Shown here in pieces: positions 1 to 8,900 of a stretch of DNA of 40,454 bases. Source of the DNA: JAAYYM01 sp964638005. Lineage in GTDB: Bacteria > Bacillota > Clostridia > Lachnospirales > Lachnospiraceae. How positions within the stretch are numbered: position 1 is the first letter of the stretch; every line of letters begins with the position of its first letter. The position numbers and the translations under genes were made by a program. The stretch lies in the NCBI GenBank assembly GCA_964638005.1, contig CAZWXS010000020.1, positions 1 through 40,454 of the forward strand, in the 5' to 3' direction. The notes beneath the pieces were generated by a model. That model did not search any database. It had not been told where the DNA came from and saw only the letters and a list, made by a program, of their open reading frames with translations.

Positions 1-25
1 ATCACATTCTTACAACATAAAAATA

Positions 26-55
26 CTGGTATTTTACGAATCCCTATGCTATAAT
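26..55 (+). promoter_or_regulatory. Putative promoter of tig
   Basis: An exact -10 hexamer TATAAT lies at 50-55 and is preceded by TGC, giving an extended -10. The -35 region around 26-31 (CTGGTA) is a weak match, which an extended -10 can tolerate. Transcription would start near 62, leaving a leader of about 70 bases before trigger factor. Within that leader GCATGGGG (72-79) can pair with CCCCTGC (104-110) with one bulged base. Confidence 0.6.
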
Positions 56-134
56 GTTAAAATGACTGTAAGCATGGGGTTTTGTAGCGTTTTTGAAAGC
101 ATTCCCCTGCATATAAATAAGGAGGATACACGAA

Positions 135-1559
135 ATGGGTTTACAGGTAGAGAAATTGGAAAAGAACATGGCGAAGCTTACGATTGAAGCTTCTGCAGAG
201 GAATTGGGAAAGGCAATCGAGAAGGCTTATCAGAAAAACAAGAACAAGATGAGCGTTCCCGGATTCAGAAAAGGCAAAGTACCTCAGCAGATGCTTGAAA
301 AGATGTACGGCGCAGAGATCTTCTATGAGGATGCTGCTAATATATTGATTCCCGATGCATATGAGAAGGCCTTGACAGAAGAGAAAGATCTGGAGGTTGT
401 TTCACAGCCTAAGATCGACGTGGTACAGCTTGAAAAGGGCAAGCCCTTCATCTTTACAGCAGAAGTGGCTTTGAAGCCGGAGGTGACACTCGGAAAATAT
501 AAGGGTGTAGCAGTTGAGAAGTTTGATACGGATGTGACTGATGATGAGATTATGGCGGAGATCAATAAAGAAAGAGAAAGCAATGCCAGAACCATCAGCG
601 TAGATGACCGTGCAGTCAAGGACGGCGATATGACAGTCATTGACTTTGAAGGATTTGTTGACGGTGTGGCATTTGACGGCGGCAAGGGTGAGAATTATCC
701 TTTGACCATCGGTTCGAATTCATTTATTCCGGGATTTGAAGCACAGCTTGTCGGTGCTAAGCTGAATGAAGAGACAGAAGTCAATGTGACGTTCCCGGAG
801 GAATACCAGGCAGAGGAGCTTGCAGGCAAGCCGGCACTGTTCAAGGTTACGGTTAAGGAGATCAAGGAAAAGGAACTTCCGGAACTGGATGATGAATTTG
901 CAAGTGAAGTATCTGAATTTGATACTTTAGAAGAATACAAGGCGGATGTCAAGACCAAGATCGGTGAGAGAAAAGAAACAGAAGCCAAGAATAAGAAGGA
1001 AGATGCAGTTATTGAAGCAATTATTGCAGACTCCAAGATGGACATTCCGGAACCGATGCTTGAGACACAGACCAGACAGATGGCAGAGGATTATGCACAG
1101 AGATTGCAGCAGCAGGGACTTTCACTGGAGCAGTACTTCCAGTTCACAGGCCTGACAGGGGAGAAGTTCCTGGAGCAGATGAAGCCTGCAGCTGAGAAGC
1201 GTATCCAGAGCAGACTGGTGTTGGAAGCAATCGTGAAGGCTGAGAACTTCCAAGTAACAGATGAAGAGTATGATGCCGAGTTGGAGAAGATGGCAGGCAT
1301 GTATCAGATGGAAGTGGATAAGCTCAAGGAGATCGTCGGTGATTACGAGAAAGAGCAGATAACAAAAGACATCGCTATCCAGAAAGCGGTAGAGTTGATA
1401 TTGGCAGAAGCCAAAGAAGGCAAGGCTGCTGCTAAGAAGGCTGCACCTAAGAAAGAAAGCGCAGCTAAGGAGACGAAGACTAAGGATACAAAGGATAAAG
1501 AAACAAAAGAGACAGCTAAGAAGGCTGCACCTAAGAAGACAGCCAAGAAGGAAGACTAA
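135..1559 (+). CDS. tig: Trigger factor (ribosome-associated chaperone, peptidyl-prolyl isomerase)
   Basis: Cytosolic chaperone that docks at the ribosomal exit tunnel and shields nascent chains. The 474-residue product has the ribosome-binding domain (about 1-115) with the docking signature GFRKGK at 43-48. An FKBP-type isomerase domain follows (about 150-245), then the helical C-terminal chaperone domain to about 430. The start at 135 has an AAGGAGG site just upstream; an in-frame ATG 11 codons later lacks one. Unusually, the last 45 or so residues form a low-complexity Lys/Ala/Thr/Glu tail with the motif KKAAPKK twice, which typical trigger factors of about 430 residues do not have. clpP follows 26 bases later, the common tig-clpP-clpX order of Firmicutes. 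Confidence 0.97.
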   Translation: MGLQVEKLEKNMAKLTIEASAEELGKAIEKAYQKNKNKMSVPGFRKGKVPQQMLEKMYGAEIFYEDAANILIPDAYEKALTEEKDLEVVSQPKIDVVQLEKGKPFIFTAEVALKPEVTLGKYKGVAVEKFDTDVTDDEIMAEINKERESNARTISVDDRAVKDGDMTVIDFEGFVDGVAFDGGKGENYPLTIGSNSFIPGFEAQLVGAKLNEETEVNVTFPEEYQAEELAGKPALFKVTVKEIKEKELPELDDEFASEVSEFDTLEEYKADVKTKIGERKETEAKNKKEDAVIEAIIADSKMDIPEPMLETQTRQMAEDYAQRLQQQGLSLEQYFQFTGLTGEKFLEQMKPAAEKRIQSRLVLEAIVKAENFQVTDEEYDAELEKMAGMYQMEVDKLKEIVGDYEKEQITKDIAIQKAVELILAEAKEGKAAAKKAAPKKESAAKETKTKDTKDKETKETAKKAAPKKTAKKED

Positions 1560-1585
1560 TTTAAGATCAGAAAGAAGGAAGCAGT

Positions 1586-2179
1586 ATGAGTTTAGTACCT
1601 TACGTCATTGAACAGACCAGTCGCGGAGAACGTTCCTACGATATCTATTCAAGATTATTAAAAGAGAGAATCATCTTCCTCGGAGAAGAAGTCAATGATA
1701 CAGTGGCAAGTGTTGTGGTTGCACAGTTATTGTTTCTCGAGGCAGAGGATCCGGAAAAGGATATCCATCTTTACATCAACAGCCCGGGCGGTTCAGTCAG
1801 CGCAGGGTTTGCAATTTATGATACCATGAATTACATCAAATGCGATGTCTCAACAATGTGCCTCGGTATGGCGGCAAGCTTTGGAGCATTCCTGCTTGCA
1901 GGTGGTGCCAAGGGCAAGAGACTGGCACTTCCCAATGCTGAGATCATGATTCATCAGCCTCTCGGCGGCGCTAAGGGTCAGGAGACGGAGATCCAGATTG
2001 CGGCAGCACATATGGCAAAGACAAAGGCTCTGTTAAATAGAATACTGGCAGAGAATACAGGCAAATCAGTCGAAGAAATTGCAAAGGCTACAGACAGGGA
2101 TAACTGGATGTCGGCACAGGAAGCAATGGATTACGGCTTGATTGACAATGTAGTAACAAACAGAGGAGTAGAAAAGTAA
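1586..2179 (+). CDS. clpP: ATP-dependent Clp protease proteolytic subunit ClpP
   Basis: Serine peptidase that forms the double-heptamer chamber used by ClpX and other Clp ATPases to degrade unfolded or tagged proteins in the cytosol. The product is 197 residues, the usual length. The catalytic triad is complete: Ser98 in GMAASFGAF, His123 in MIHQPLGG and Asp172 in TDRDNW. The oxyanion-loop motif SPGGSV is present near residue 66. An AAGGAAG site precedes the ATG. The gene sits between tig and clpX with short gaps, so all three are probably co-transcribed. Confidence 0.98.
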   Translation: MSLVPYVIEQTSRGERSYDIYSRLLKERIIFLGEEVNDTVASVVVAQLLFLEAEDPEKDIHLYINSPGGSVSAGFAIYDTMNYIKCDVSTMCLGMAASFGAFLLAGGAKGKRLALPNAEIMIHQPLGGAKGQETEIQIAAAHMAKTKALLNRILAENTGKSVEEIAKATDRDNWMSAQEAMDYGLIDNVVTNRGVEK

Positions 2180-2182
2180 AAT

Positions 2183-3442
2183 ATGATGTCAGGTAAGGAT
2201 AATGACGATAAGATAAGATGTTCCTTTTGCAATAAGACACAGGATCAGGTTCGCAAGCTGATTGCGGGTCCGAATGGTGCATATATCTGTGACGAATGTG
2301 TTGATATCTGTATGGATATCATTGAAGAGGAATATGAGCAGGACGAGCATCCGGAGAAGGATATTGATATCAATCTCCTCAAGCCGCGTGAGATCAAGGA
2401 GTTTTTGGATGACTATGTAATCGGTCAGGAGGAAGCCAAGAAGGTGCTTTCTGTTGCGGTATATAATCATTACAAGAGAGTGACGGCGGATAAGGATCTG
2501 GGTGTGGAACTGCAGAAGAGCAATATCATCATGCTGGGACCTACAGGCAGTGGTAAGACGCTGCTTGCGCAGACACTTGCTAAGATCATCAATGTACCGT
2601 TTGCCATTGCAGATGCAACGGCACTGACGGAGGCAGGCTATGTAGGAGAAGATGTAGAAAACATCCTTCTCAAGATCATACAGGCAGCAGATTATGATAT
2701 TGAGCGTGCCCAGTACGGAATCATCTATGTGGATGAGATTGATAAGATTACTCGTAAGGGTGAGAATGTGTCAATTACAAGGGATGTATCAGGCGAAGGT
2801 GTTCAGCAGGCTTTGCTCAAGATATTGGAAGGCACGGTTGCCAGTGTTCCGCCTCAGGGAGGCAGAAAGCATCCGCATCAGGAACTGCTTCAGATCGATA
2901 CCACGAACATTCTGTTTATTTGCGGTGGCGCATTTGAAGGTCTGGATAAGATCATAGAGGCAAGATTGGATAAGAAGTCCATTGGTTTCAATGCGGAGAT
3001 CAAGGACAAGAAAGAGAAGGAGATCGGAGTGCTCTTACAGCAGGTGATGCCGGAAGACCTTACGAAGTTCGGTTTGATACCGGAGTTTGTGGGACGTGTA
3101 CCGATTAACGTGTCTCTGGAAGCACTTACCAAGGAAGCATTGGTTCGTATTCTGAAGGAACCGAAGAATGCCATTACAAAGCAGTATAAGAAGATGTTTG
3201 AGATGGATGATGTCAAGCTGAGCTTTGAACCGGAAGCAATTGACCTCATCGCCGAAAAGGCACTCAAGAGAAAGACAGGCGCGAGAGGTCTTCGTTCGAT
3301 TATGGAGAAGCTGATGCTTGACCTGATGTATGAGATTCCGTCGGATGATACCATAGAAAGTTGTGTCATCACCAAGGAAACGGTCGAAGGGACAAGTGGT
3401 CCGCTGATTGCACATGAGGAACGGATGAAGGAAGCAAAATAA
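2183..3442 (+). CDS. clpX: ATP-dependent Clp protease ATP-binding subunit ClpX
   Basis: AAA+ unfoldase that recognises substrates and threads them into ClpP. The 419-residue product has the N-terminal zinc domain with Cys13, Cys16, Cys36 and Cys39. It also has the Walker A motif GPTGSGKT (119-126), the pore loop GYVG (152-155), Walker B IIYVDEID (180-187), the ClpP-docking IGF tripeptide in KKSIGFNAE, and the sensor-2 segment KTGARGLRS. Its start lies three bases after the clpP stop and its ribosome site (AGAGGAG) is inside clpP, which points to translational coupling. Two adjacent ATGs (2183 and 2186) are possible starts. Confidence 0.98.
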   Translation: MMSGKDNDDKIRCSFCNKTQDQVRKLIAGPNGAYICDECVDICMDIIEEEYEQDEHPEKDIDINLLKPREIKEFLDDYVIGQEEAKKVLSVAVYNHYKRVTADKDLGVELQKSNIIMLGPTGSGKTLLAQTLAKIINVPFAIADATALTEAGYVGEDVENILLKIIQAADYDIERAQYGIIYVDEIDKITRKGENVSITRDVSGEGVQQALLKILEGTVASVPPQGGRKHPHQELLQIDTTNILFICGGAFEGLDKIIEARLDKKSIGFNAEIKDKKEKEIGVLLQQVMPEDLTKFGLIPEFVGRVPINVSLEALTKEALVRILKEPKNAITKQYKKMFEMDDVKLSFEPEAIDLIAEKALKRKTGARGLRSIMEKLMLDLMYEIPSDDTIESCVITKETVEGTSGPLIAHEERMKEAK

Positions 3443-3458
3443 ACTGTATAGAATCACA

Positions 3459-3482
3459 AGCGCCACCTGCAATGGTGGCGCT
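3459..3482 (+). terminator. Perfect 9-bp hairpin between clpX and lon, no U-tract
   Basis: AGCGCCACC (3459-3467) pairs perfectly with GGTGGCGCT (3474-3482) around a 6-base loop. No run of T follows, so this is not a standard intrinsic terminator. It may be a weak or Rho-assisted terminator, a stabilising 3' end left by mRNA processing, or a pause hairpin that separates clpX from lon expression. Confidence 0.5.
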
Positions 3483-3532
3483 ATGACTATATATAGGAAC
3501 CAAGCAGCACTAAAATGGGAGAAATAATCATT

Positions 3533-5842
3533 ATGAGGAGTATGAAAAAGACATTGCCGGCAGTTGCACTTCGCGGTCTGACAATCATGCCGGGTATGAT
3601 TGTACATTTTGATATCGACAGAGACAAGTCTATTCACGCTGTAGAGAGAGCTATGGTCAAGGATCAGACTCTTTTTCTCGTGAAGCAAAAGCAGGCTGAG
3701 GTTGTGGAACCTGTACTCTCAGACTTGCATACAGTCGGCACGATTGCGCAGATCAAACAGGTGCTGAAACTGCCAAATCATGTTGTACGTGTACTTGTGG
3801 AGGCACAGGTGAGAGCGGAACTGTTGTCTGTAGAAGAGGAAACGGACTGTCTGGTGACTGTGGTCAGAACCTATGGAAAGTCGAAACAGGAGCCGGACGA
3901 TGCAGAGAGAACGGCAATGATCGGAACCTTAAAGGATCTGATGGAGCAGTATCTGAAGTTCAATCCTCGTATCGGCAAGACCATTGGGAGACAGTTTGAA
4001 GAGACGACGGATATTGGTGAGCTGGTTGACTATATTTCCATCAACCTTCCCATGGAGGTTGATACCAGACAGGCACTGCTGGAAGCCATCGATATCAGGG
4101 AGCGCTTTAATGAGCTGATTACGGTTCTGATGAATGACCTTGAAATCATGAACATCAGAAAAGGAATACAGGAGCAGGTCAAGGAACGTGTAGAAAAGAA
4201 TCAAAAAGAATATCTGCTGCGGGAGCAGTTACAATATATCAGAGAAGAACTCGGAGAAGACAATGCATTGTCTGATGCAGACAATTTTGAGGCGGCACTT
4301 AAGAAGCTGCGGGCTCCGACGGAAGTAAAGGAAAAACTGGCTAAGGAGATAGCACGATTCAGACAGATATCTACCAATTCTTCGGAAAGTGCAGTTTCAC
4401 GCGGCTATATCGAGACATTGCTGGATATGCCATGGAGCAAGACCTCCAAGGACAATAAAGATATCCGCAATGCAGAGAAGATATTGGATGAAGACCATTA
4501 CGGTCTGGAAAAGGTCAAGGAGAGAATGCTGGAGTTTCTGGCGGTTCGCAACCTGACCCAAAAGGGAGACAGCCCGATCATCTGCCTGGTCGGACCTCCG
4601 GGAACCGGTAAAACCTCTATCGCAAAGTCGGTTGCAAGGGCACTGGGCAAGAAATATGTTCGTATTTCCCTGGGCGGTGTGCGTGATGAGGCTGAAATCC
4701 GAGGACATCGGAAGACCTATGTCGGAGCGATGCCGGGGCGCATTGCCACTGGTCTCAGACATGCGGGTGTGAAGAATCCGCTGATCCTGCTGGATGAGAT
4801 TGATAAGATGAGCAAGGATTATAAGGGCGATACAGCATCGGCGCTGTTAGAAGTGCTTGATTCCGAGCAGAATGAAAAATTCCGAGATCACTATATCGAG
4901 GTTCCGCTGGATCTGTCAGAGGTACTGTTCATAGCAACGGCAAATTCTGCTGCAGATATTCCGAGACCGTTGTTAGATAGAATGGAACTGATTGAGGTGA
5001 CCAGTTATACGGAAAATGAGAAAGTGCACATTGCAAAGGAGCATCTGCTTAAGAAGCAGATGGAGCGTCATGGCATCAAATCAGGACAGCTCATGGTGCA
5101 GGATAAGGCACTGGAGAAGATTGCACGCAATTATACGAAAGAAGCAGGTGTCAGACAGCTGGAGCGTAAGATCGGTGAGATTTGCCGTAAGACAGCTCGC
5201 GAGATCTGGCAGAATAATAAGAAGCAGGTGCGTGTGACAGAGGCCAATTTGGAGAAATTTCTCGGAAAAGAGCGTTATCAGTATGATATGGCAAATGAGA
5301 CCGATGAAATCGGTATCGTAAGAGGTCTGGCATGGACCAGTGTCGGCGGAGATACTTTACAGATCGAGGTCAACATCATGCCGGGTAAGGGTGAGATCTT
5401 ATTGACGGGACAGCTTGGGGATGTTATGAAGGAGTCTGCACAGACGGGAATCAGCTATATCCGTTCCATCAGTCCGAACTATAAGATTGCGAGTGATTAT
5501 TTTAAGAAGCATGATTTCCACATCCACATTCCGCAGGGCTCTGTGCCGAAGGATGGTCCGAGTGCAGGTGTTACGATGGCGACGGCGCTCTTTTCGGCAA
5601 TTACCGGAAAGCCGGTCAAGGCAAGCGTGGCAATGACGGGTGAGATTACCTTAAGAGGCAGGGTGTTGCCGATTGGAGGCCTGAAGGAAAAGATCCTGGC
5701 GGCTAAGAATGCAAACATCAAGACGGTATTGGTGCCCAAGAAGAATGAACGGGATATAGAAGAGATAGCAGATGAAATCAAGCAGGGACTTCGCATCGTA
5801 TATGTGGAAACGATGGATGAGGTCATTAAGGAAGCAATATGA
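3533..5842 (+). CDS. lon: Lon protease (LonA type)
   Basis: Homohexameric ATP-dependent serine protease that removes damaged and regulatory proteins. The 769-residue product has an N-terminal LON substrate-binding domain (about 5-200), a coiled-coil linker, an AAA+ module with Walker A GPPGTGKT (354-361), and the C-terminal protease domain. The Ser-Lys dyad is Ser677 in PKDGPSAG and Lys720 in GGLKEK. The length fits soluble LonA, and there is no membrane segment as in LonB. ATG 3533 is preferred because GGGAGAA lies 9 bases upstream. ATG 3515 has no site at a proper distance and ATG 3542 sits too close to GAGGAG. The stop overlaps the start of engB in an ATGA. Confidence 0.97.
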   Translation: MRSMKKTLPAVALRGLTIMPGMIVHFDIDRDKSIHAVERAMVKDQTLFLVKQKQAEVVEPVLSDLHTVGTIAQIKQVLKLPNHVVRVLVEAQVRAELLSVEEETDCLVTVVRTYGKSKQEPDDAERTAMIGTLKDLMEQYLKFNPRIGKTIGRQFEETTDIGELVDYISINLPMEVDTRQALLEAIDIRERFNELITVLMNDLEIMNIRKGIQEQVKERVEKNQKEYLLREQLQYIREELGEDNALSDADNFEAALKKLRAPTEVKEKLAKEIARFRQISTNSSESAVSRGYIETLLDMPWSKTSKDNKDIRNAEKILDEDHYGLEKVKERMLEFLAVRNLTQKGDSPIICLVGPPGTGKTSIAKSVARALGKKYVRISLGGVRDEAEIRGHRKTYVGAMPGRIATGLRHAGVKNPLILLDEIDKMSKDYKGDTASALLEVLDSEQNEKFRDHYIEVPLDLSEVLFIATANSAADIPRPLLDRMELIEVTSYTENEKVHIAKEHLLKKQMERHGIKSGQLMVQDKALEKIARNYTKEAGVRQLERKIGEICRKTAREIWQNNKKQVRVTEANLEKFLGKERYQYDMANETDEIGIVRGLAWTSVGGDTLQIEVNIMPGKGEILLTGQLGDVMKESAQTGISYIRSISPNYKIASDYFKKHDFHIHIPQGSVPKDGPSAGVTMATALFSAITGKPVKASVAMTGEITLRGRVLPIGGLKEKILAAKNANIKTVLVPKKNERDIEEIADEIKQGLRIVYVETMDEVIKEAI

Positions 5843-6474
5843 AGATCAGAAATGTAAATCTGGAGACGGTATGTGGAATCACTTCTACGTTTCCGGACAA
5901 TGAATATCCGGAAATCGCGTTTGCGGGCAAGAGTAATGTCGGCAAATCCTCACTCATCAATGCGCTGATGAACCGAAAGGCGCTGGCGAGAACTTCTGCA
6001 CAGCCGGGAAAGACCCAGACGGTCAATTACTATCGGATAGATGCGATTGGGGACAAGCCGGAGGAGTCGGGAGATGCCAAAAAGTATGATATGTATTTCG
6101 TGGATTTGCCGGGATACGGATATGCCAAGGCGTCTGCGACGAGTGTAGAGCAATGGGGAAAGATGATCGAAAGGTATCTGCATACTTCTAAGCAGTTAAA
6201 GGCAGTCTTTTTGCTGATTGATATACGCCATGATCCGTCGGCGAATGACAGGACAATGTACGACTGGATCCTACACAACGGATATCATCCGATTATCATA
6301 GCGACCAAAGCGGATAAGATCAATCGAAGCCAGCTTGCGAAGCACATAAAGATGATCAAGAATACACTGGCGGTAGAAGCGGGAACGATTATCATTCCTT
6401 TTTCCGCACCTTCAAAACAAGGGAGAGAAGAGATATATGAAACCATCGACAAAATACTGGAAAATTGCACTTAA
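5839..6474 (+). CDS. engB: Ribosome biogenesis GTP-binding protein EngB (YsxC/YihA)
   Basis: Essential TrmE-Era-EngA-EngB-Septin-like GTPase acting in late assembly of the large ribosomal subunit. The 211-residue product has G1 GKSNVGKS (30-37), G3 DLPG (89-92), G4 TKAD (156-159) and a G5-like FSAPS near the C-terminus. The start shares ATGA with the lon stop, and a lon-engB pair is common in Firmicutes. A charged stretch of about 15 residues (70-85) before G3 is somewhat longer than in compact EngB proteins. The 3' end overlaps the next gene by 38 bases. Confidence 0.95.
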   Translation: MKIRNVNLETVCGITSTFPDNEYPEIAFAGKSNVGKSSLINALMNRKALARTSAQPGKTQTVNYYRIDAIGDKPEESGDAKKYDMYFVDLPGYGYAKASATSVEQWGKMIERYLHTSKQLKAVFLLIDIRHDPSANDRTMYDWILHNGYHPIIIATKADKINRSQLAKHIKMIKNTLAVEAGTIIIPFSAPSKQGREEIYETIDKILENCT

Positions 6475-7606
6475 CATTGTCACGATGCTCCTTGCAATCC
6501 TGTTTTGCTTGTTCATTTTACCTAAGATCATTGTATATTTTACACCGTTCGTGGTAGGCGGAATCATTGCCTTGATTGTAAATCCGGTGGTTCGATTCAT
6601 GGAGAAGCGAATCAAAATCGTCAGACGTGCCGGTTCAGCCGTAGTGATCATACTGACGATTGCGTTGGTTGTATTCCTGGGCTATATCGTGATTTCTATG
6701 CTGATTGAGCAGTTGGTCGGCTTTGGGGGCAATCTGCCGGATGTGTGGCAGGGGGTATCAGATACGATGACTGAGATTTCCAAGAGTTTTGACCGGTATG
6801 TTGCGAGGATGCCGATTGCGGTCAGAGACTGGGTAACGGACTTTTTTGCAGGTTTTAATGATAATACCACTTCATTCGTACAGGGGTTGGGAACGCCCAT
6901 GGCAGAAGCGGCAACGACTTTTGCAAAGAATTTCCCGCTTGTACTGATCAGCATCATTATGTCTATTTTGTCGGCATATTTCTTTGTTGCAGAACGAGAG
7001 TATCTTGTAAATATGGTAAAGAAACTGACACCGGATACCCTGCTGAACCGCTGGGATGTGGTATATACGGCATTAAAGGATGCGGTTGGAGGATATTTCA
7101 GAGCACAGTTCAAAATCATGGGTGTCGTGTTTGTGATCCTATTGGTGGGTATGATGGTATTGGGTATCGATTATGCGATTTTGCTGGCATTGTTGATTGC
7201 CCTGCTTGATTTTCTTCCGTTTTTCGGGACGGGAGCGGTTATGTGGCCGTGGGCGATCTATCAGTTTCTGGAGCAGGATTATAAGATGGCGATAGGACTT
7301 TTGATCATATGGGGCGTCAGCCAGTTGATCCGACAGCTGATCCAGCCGAAGATGGTAGGAGATTCCATTGGTCTGGAGCCGATTCCGACGTTGATACTGC
7401 TTTATGTCGGTTTTCGTGTCGGGGGTGCCTTCGGATTGATCATTGCAGTTCCGCTTGGTATGATCATCCTCAGTCTGTATCGTGCCGGAATGTTCAGCAA
7501 CTTTGTGAAGAGTGTAAAGATATTATTCTGGGATGCCAGTGCATTCAGAAGAATCAGTGACGAAGAAATGGATGACGCATATAATAAGCATAAAGGTGCA
7601 GAGTAG
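6437..7606 (+). CDS. AI-2E family transporter (UPF0118, YtvI-like) membrane protein
   Basis: The 389-residue integral membrane protein has two N-terminal helices (about 10-50), another near 63-85, a soluble stretch (about 90-165), and then a hydrophobic C-terminal half with five or so helices. The family PF01594 includes the proposed autoinducer-2 exporter TqsA of E. coli and the YtvI type of Bacillus. The substrate cannot be read from sequence, and many relatives move sodium or other small solutes. A strong site (GGGAGAGAAG) lies inside the end of engB and supports the start at 6437, so the two genes overlap by 38 bases in different frames. Confidence 0.88.
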   Translation: MKPSTKYWKIALNIVTMLLAILFCLFILPKIIVYFTPFVVGGIIALIVNPVVRFMEKRIKIVRRAGSAVVIILTIALVVFLGYIVISMLIEQLVGFGGNLPDVWQGVSDTMTEISKSFDRYVARMPIAVRDWVTDFFAGFNDNTTSFVQGLGTPMAEAATTFAKNFPLVLISIIMSILSAYFFVAEREYLVNMVKKLTPDTLLNRWDVVYTALKDAVGGYFRAQFKIMGVVFVILLVGMMVLGIDYAILLALLIALLDFLPFFGTGAVMWPWAIYQFLEQDYKMAIGLLIIWGVSQLIRQLIQPKMVGDSIGLEPIPTLILLYVGFRVGGAFGLIIAVPLGMIILSLYRAGMFSNFVKSVKILFWDASAFRRISDEEMDDAYNKHKGAE

Positions 7607-7624
7607 AAGTTAAGAGGTGTAGTC

Positions 7625-8794
7625 ATGGTAGCTTTATTAGCAAAATGGTTCATTGCGGATAGAGAAGATGTCAAACAGCCAAGAGTACGTCAGGCATATG
7701 GTATGCTGTGCGGTGCAGTTGGTATCGGATTCAACCTTTTGCTGTTTGTCATTAAGTTTTTTGCAGGCATCATTAGCAGTTCCATCGCGATTACGGCCGA
7801 TGCCTTTAACAATCTGTCAGATGCAGGATCCTCCATTGTCACGTTGGTCGGCTTTCGGATGGCGGGGCAGGAGGCAGACAGCGATCATCCTTTTGGTCAT
7901 GGCAGGATTGAGTATATCACAGGATTTATTGTTTCAGTAGTGATTGTAGTCATGGGGTTGGAGTTGATCAAGTCTTCCATAGATAAGATCATTCATCCGG
8001 TTGCAATCGAATTTCAACCGCTTACTGTAGTGATCTTGTTGGTTTCCATTTGTGTGAAACTGTATATGAATTACTATAATCGAAAGATTGCCGATCAGTT
8101 GAATTCTGCAAGTATCCGTGCAACTGCAACGGACTCGCTGAGTGACAGCATTGCAACGGCGTTTGTACTGTTGGGAGTTTTGCTGTCAAAATATTCGGGT
8201 CTTATGCTGGACGGATATTTGGGACTTTTAGTTGCACTTTTTATCATGAAGGCGGGCATCAGTGCGGCTGTCGAAACTTTGAATCCATTGCTGGGTCAGC
8301 CACCGGAGAAGGAATATGTGGACAGCATTGAGGATTATGTCATGTCTCACCCTGATATAGTCGGTGTCCACGACCTGGTAGTGCATGATTACGGACCGGG
8401 ACGCCGAATGGTTTCTCTGCATACAGAGGTGCCTGCATCAGGCGATATTCTGGAGCTGCATGACACGATTGATAATATTGAACGTGAATTGAAAGAAAAG
8501 CTGGGTTGTGATGCTGTTATCCATATGGATCCGGTAGAGACGGACGATGTACATGTCATTGAGATGAAGCAGAAGGTAGCGGAATTGATGAAAGAAATCG
8601 GAGAAGATGTTACGATACATGATTTCCGAATGGTGACGGGACCGACACATACCAATCTGATTTTTGACATTGTGGTTCCGTTTTCCGATAACAAATCCGA
8701 GTCCGAAGTAAAGAGTGAGGTGAACAGATTGATTGCCACTCTGGGAAAGCAGTATTTTGCGGTCGTGGATGTCGATAAGGCGTATGTTGTATAG
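7625..8794 (+). CDS. Cation diffusion facilitator (CDF) family metal transporter
   Basis: Inner-membrane metal-ion/proton antiporter, probably exporting Zn, Mn, Fe or a similar divalent ion; which one is not certain. The 389-residue product has about six helices in the first 215 residues. Helix-2 metal ligands lie in ADAFNNLSDAG (Asp59, Asn62/Asn63, Asp66), DHPFGHGR spans 87-94, and helix-5 ligands are Asp170 and Asp174. The cytoplasmic part is long. A first ferredoxin-like domain (about 230-305) is followed by a second, similar one (about 325-385); HDLVVHDYGPG and HDFRMVTGPTH align. An AGAGGTG site precedes the start by six bases, and the gene lies 18 bases after the AI-2E transporter gene. 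Confidence 0.93.
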   Translation: MVALLAKWFIADREDVKQPRVRQAYGMLCGAVGIGFNLLLFVIKFFAGIISSSIAITADAFNNLSDAGSSIVTLVGFRMAGQEADSDHPFGHGRIEYITGFIVSVVIVVMGLELIKSSIDKIIHPVAIEFQPLTVVILLVSICVKLYMNYYNRKIADQLNSASIRATATDSLSDSIATAFVLLGVLLSKYSGLMLDGYLGLLVALFIMKAGISAAVETLNPLLGQPPEKEYVDSIEDYVMSHPDIVGVHDLVVHDYGPGRRMVSLHTEVPASGDILELHDTIDNIERELKEKLGCDAVIHMDPVETDDVHVIEMKQKVAELMKEIGEDVTIHDFRMVTGPTHTNLIFDIVVPFSDNKSESEVKSEVNRLIATLGKQYFAVVDVDKAYVV

Positions 8795-8811
8795 AGGAAA
8801 AAAAGTAATTC

Positions 8812-8841
8812 TTGAAATATATGATGCAGTTGTGTTATACT
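8812..8841 (+). promoter_or_regulatory. Strong promoter of the nucleoside-transporter operon
   Basis: TTGAAA (8812-8817) and TATACT (8836-8841) are 18 bases apart, with TGT directly before the -10 as an extended element. Transcription would start near 8848 and give a leader of a little over 100 bases ahead of the lipoprotein gene. Confidence 0.75.
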
Positions 8842-8864
8842 ACACACGTGGTTGAGACATACAT

Positions 8865-8900
8865 AGAGGTACTCTCGCAAGTTTATTGCGGGAGTTTCCT
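8865..8900 (+). promoter_or_regulatory. Structured 5' leader with alternative hairpins upstream of the BMP lipoprotein
   Basis: CTCTCGCAA (8872-8880) pairs with TTGCGGGAG (8886-8894) as a 9-bp stem with one G-U and a 5-base loop, followed by TTTCCTGTTTT. The same CTCT can instead pair with AGAG at 8865-8868, so two structures exclude each other. A second hairpin is possible further down, GGATGT with ACATTCC, around a loop near 8920. This could be an attenuator or an RNA switch. The segment GGGAGTTTC resembles part of a purine riboswitch, but the loop consensus sequences are absent. Confidence 0.4.

Noticed and set aside
1..134. CtsR or HrcA (CIRCE) operator upstream of the protease genes
   Set aside because: Neither the GGTCAAA direct repeat nor the CIRCE inverted repeat is present here or ahead of clpP or lon.
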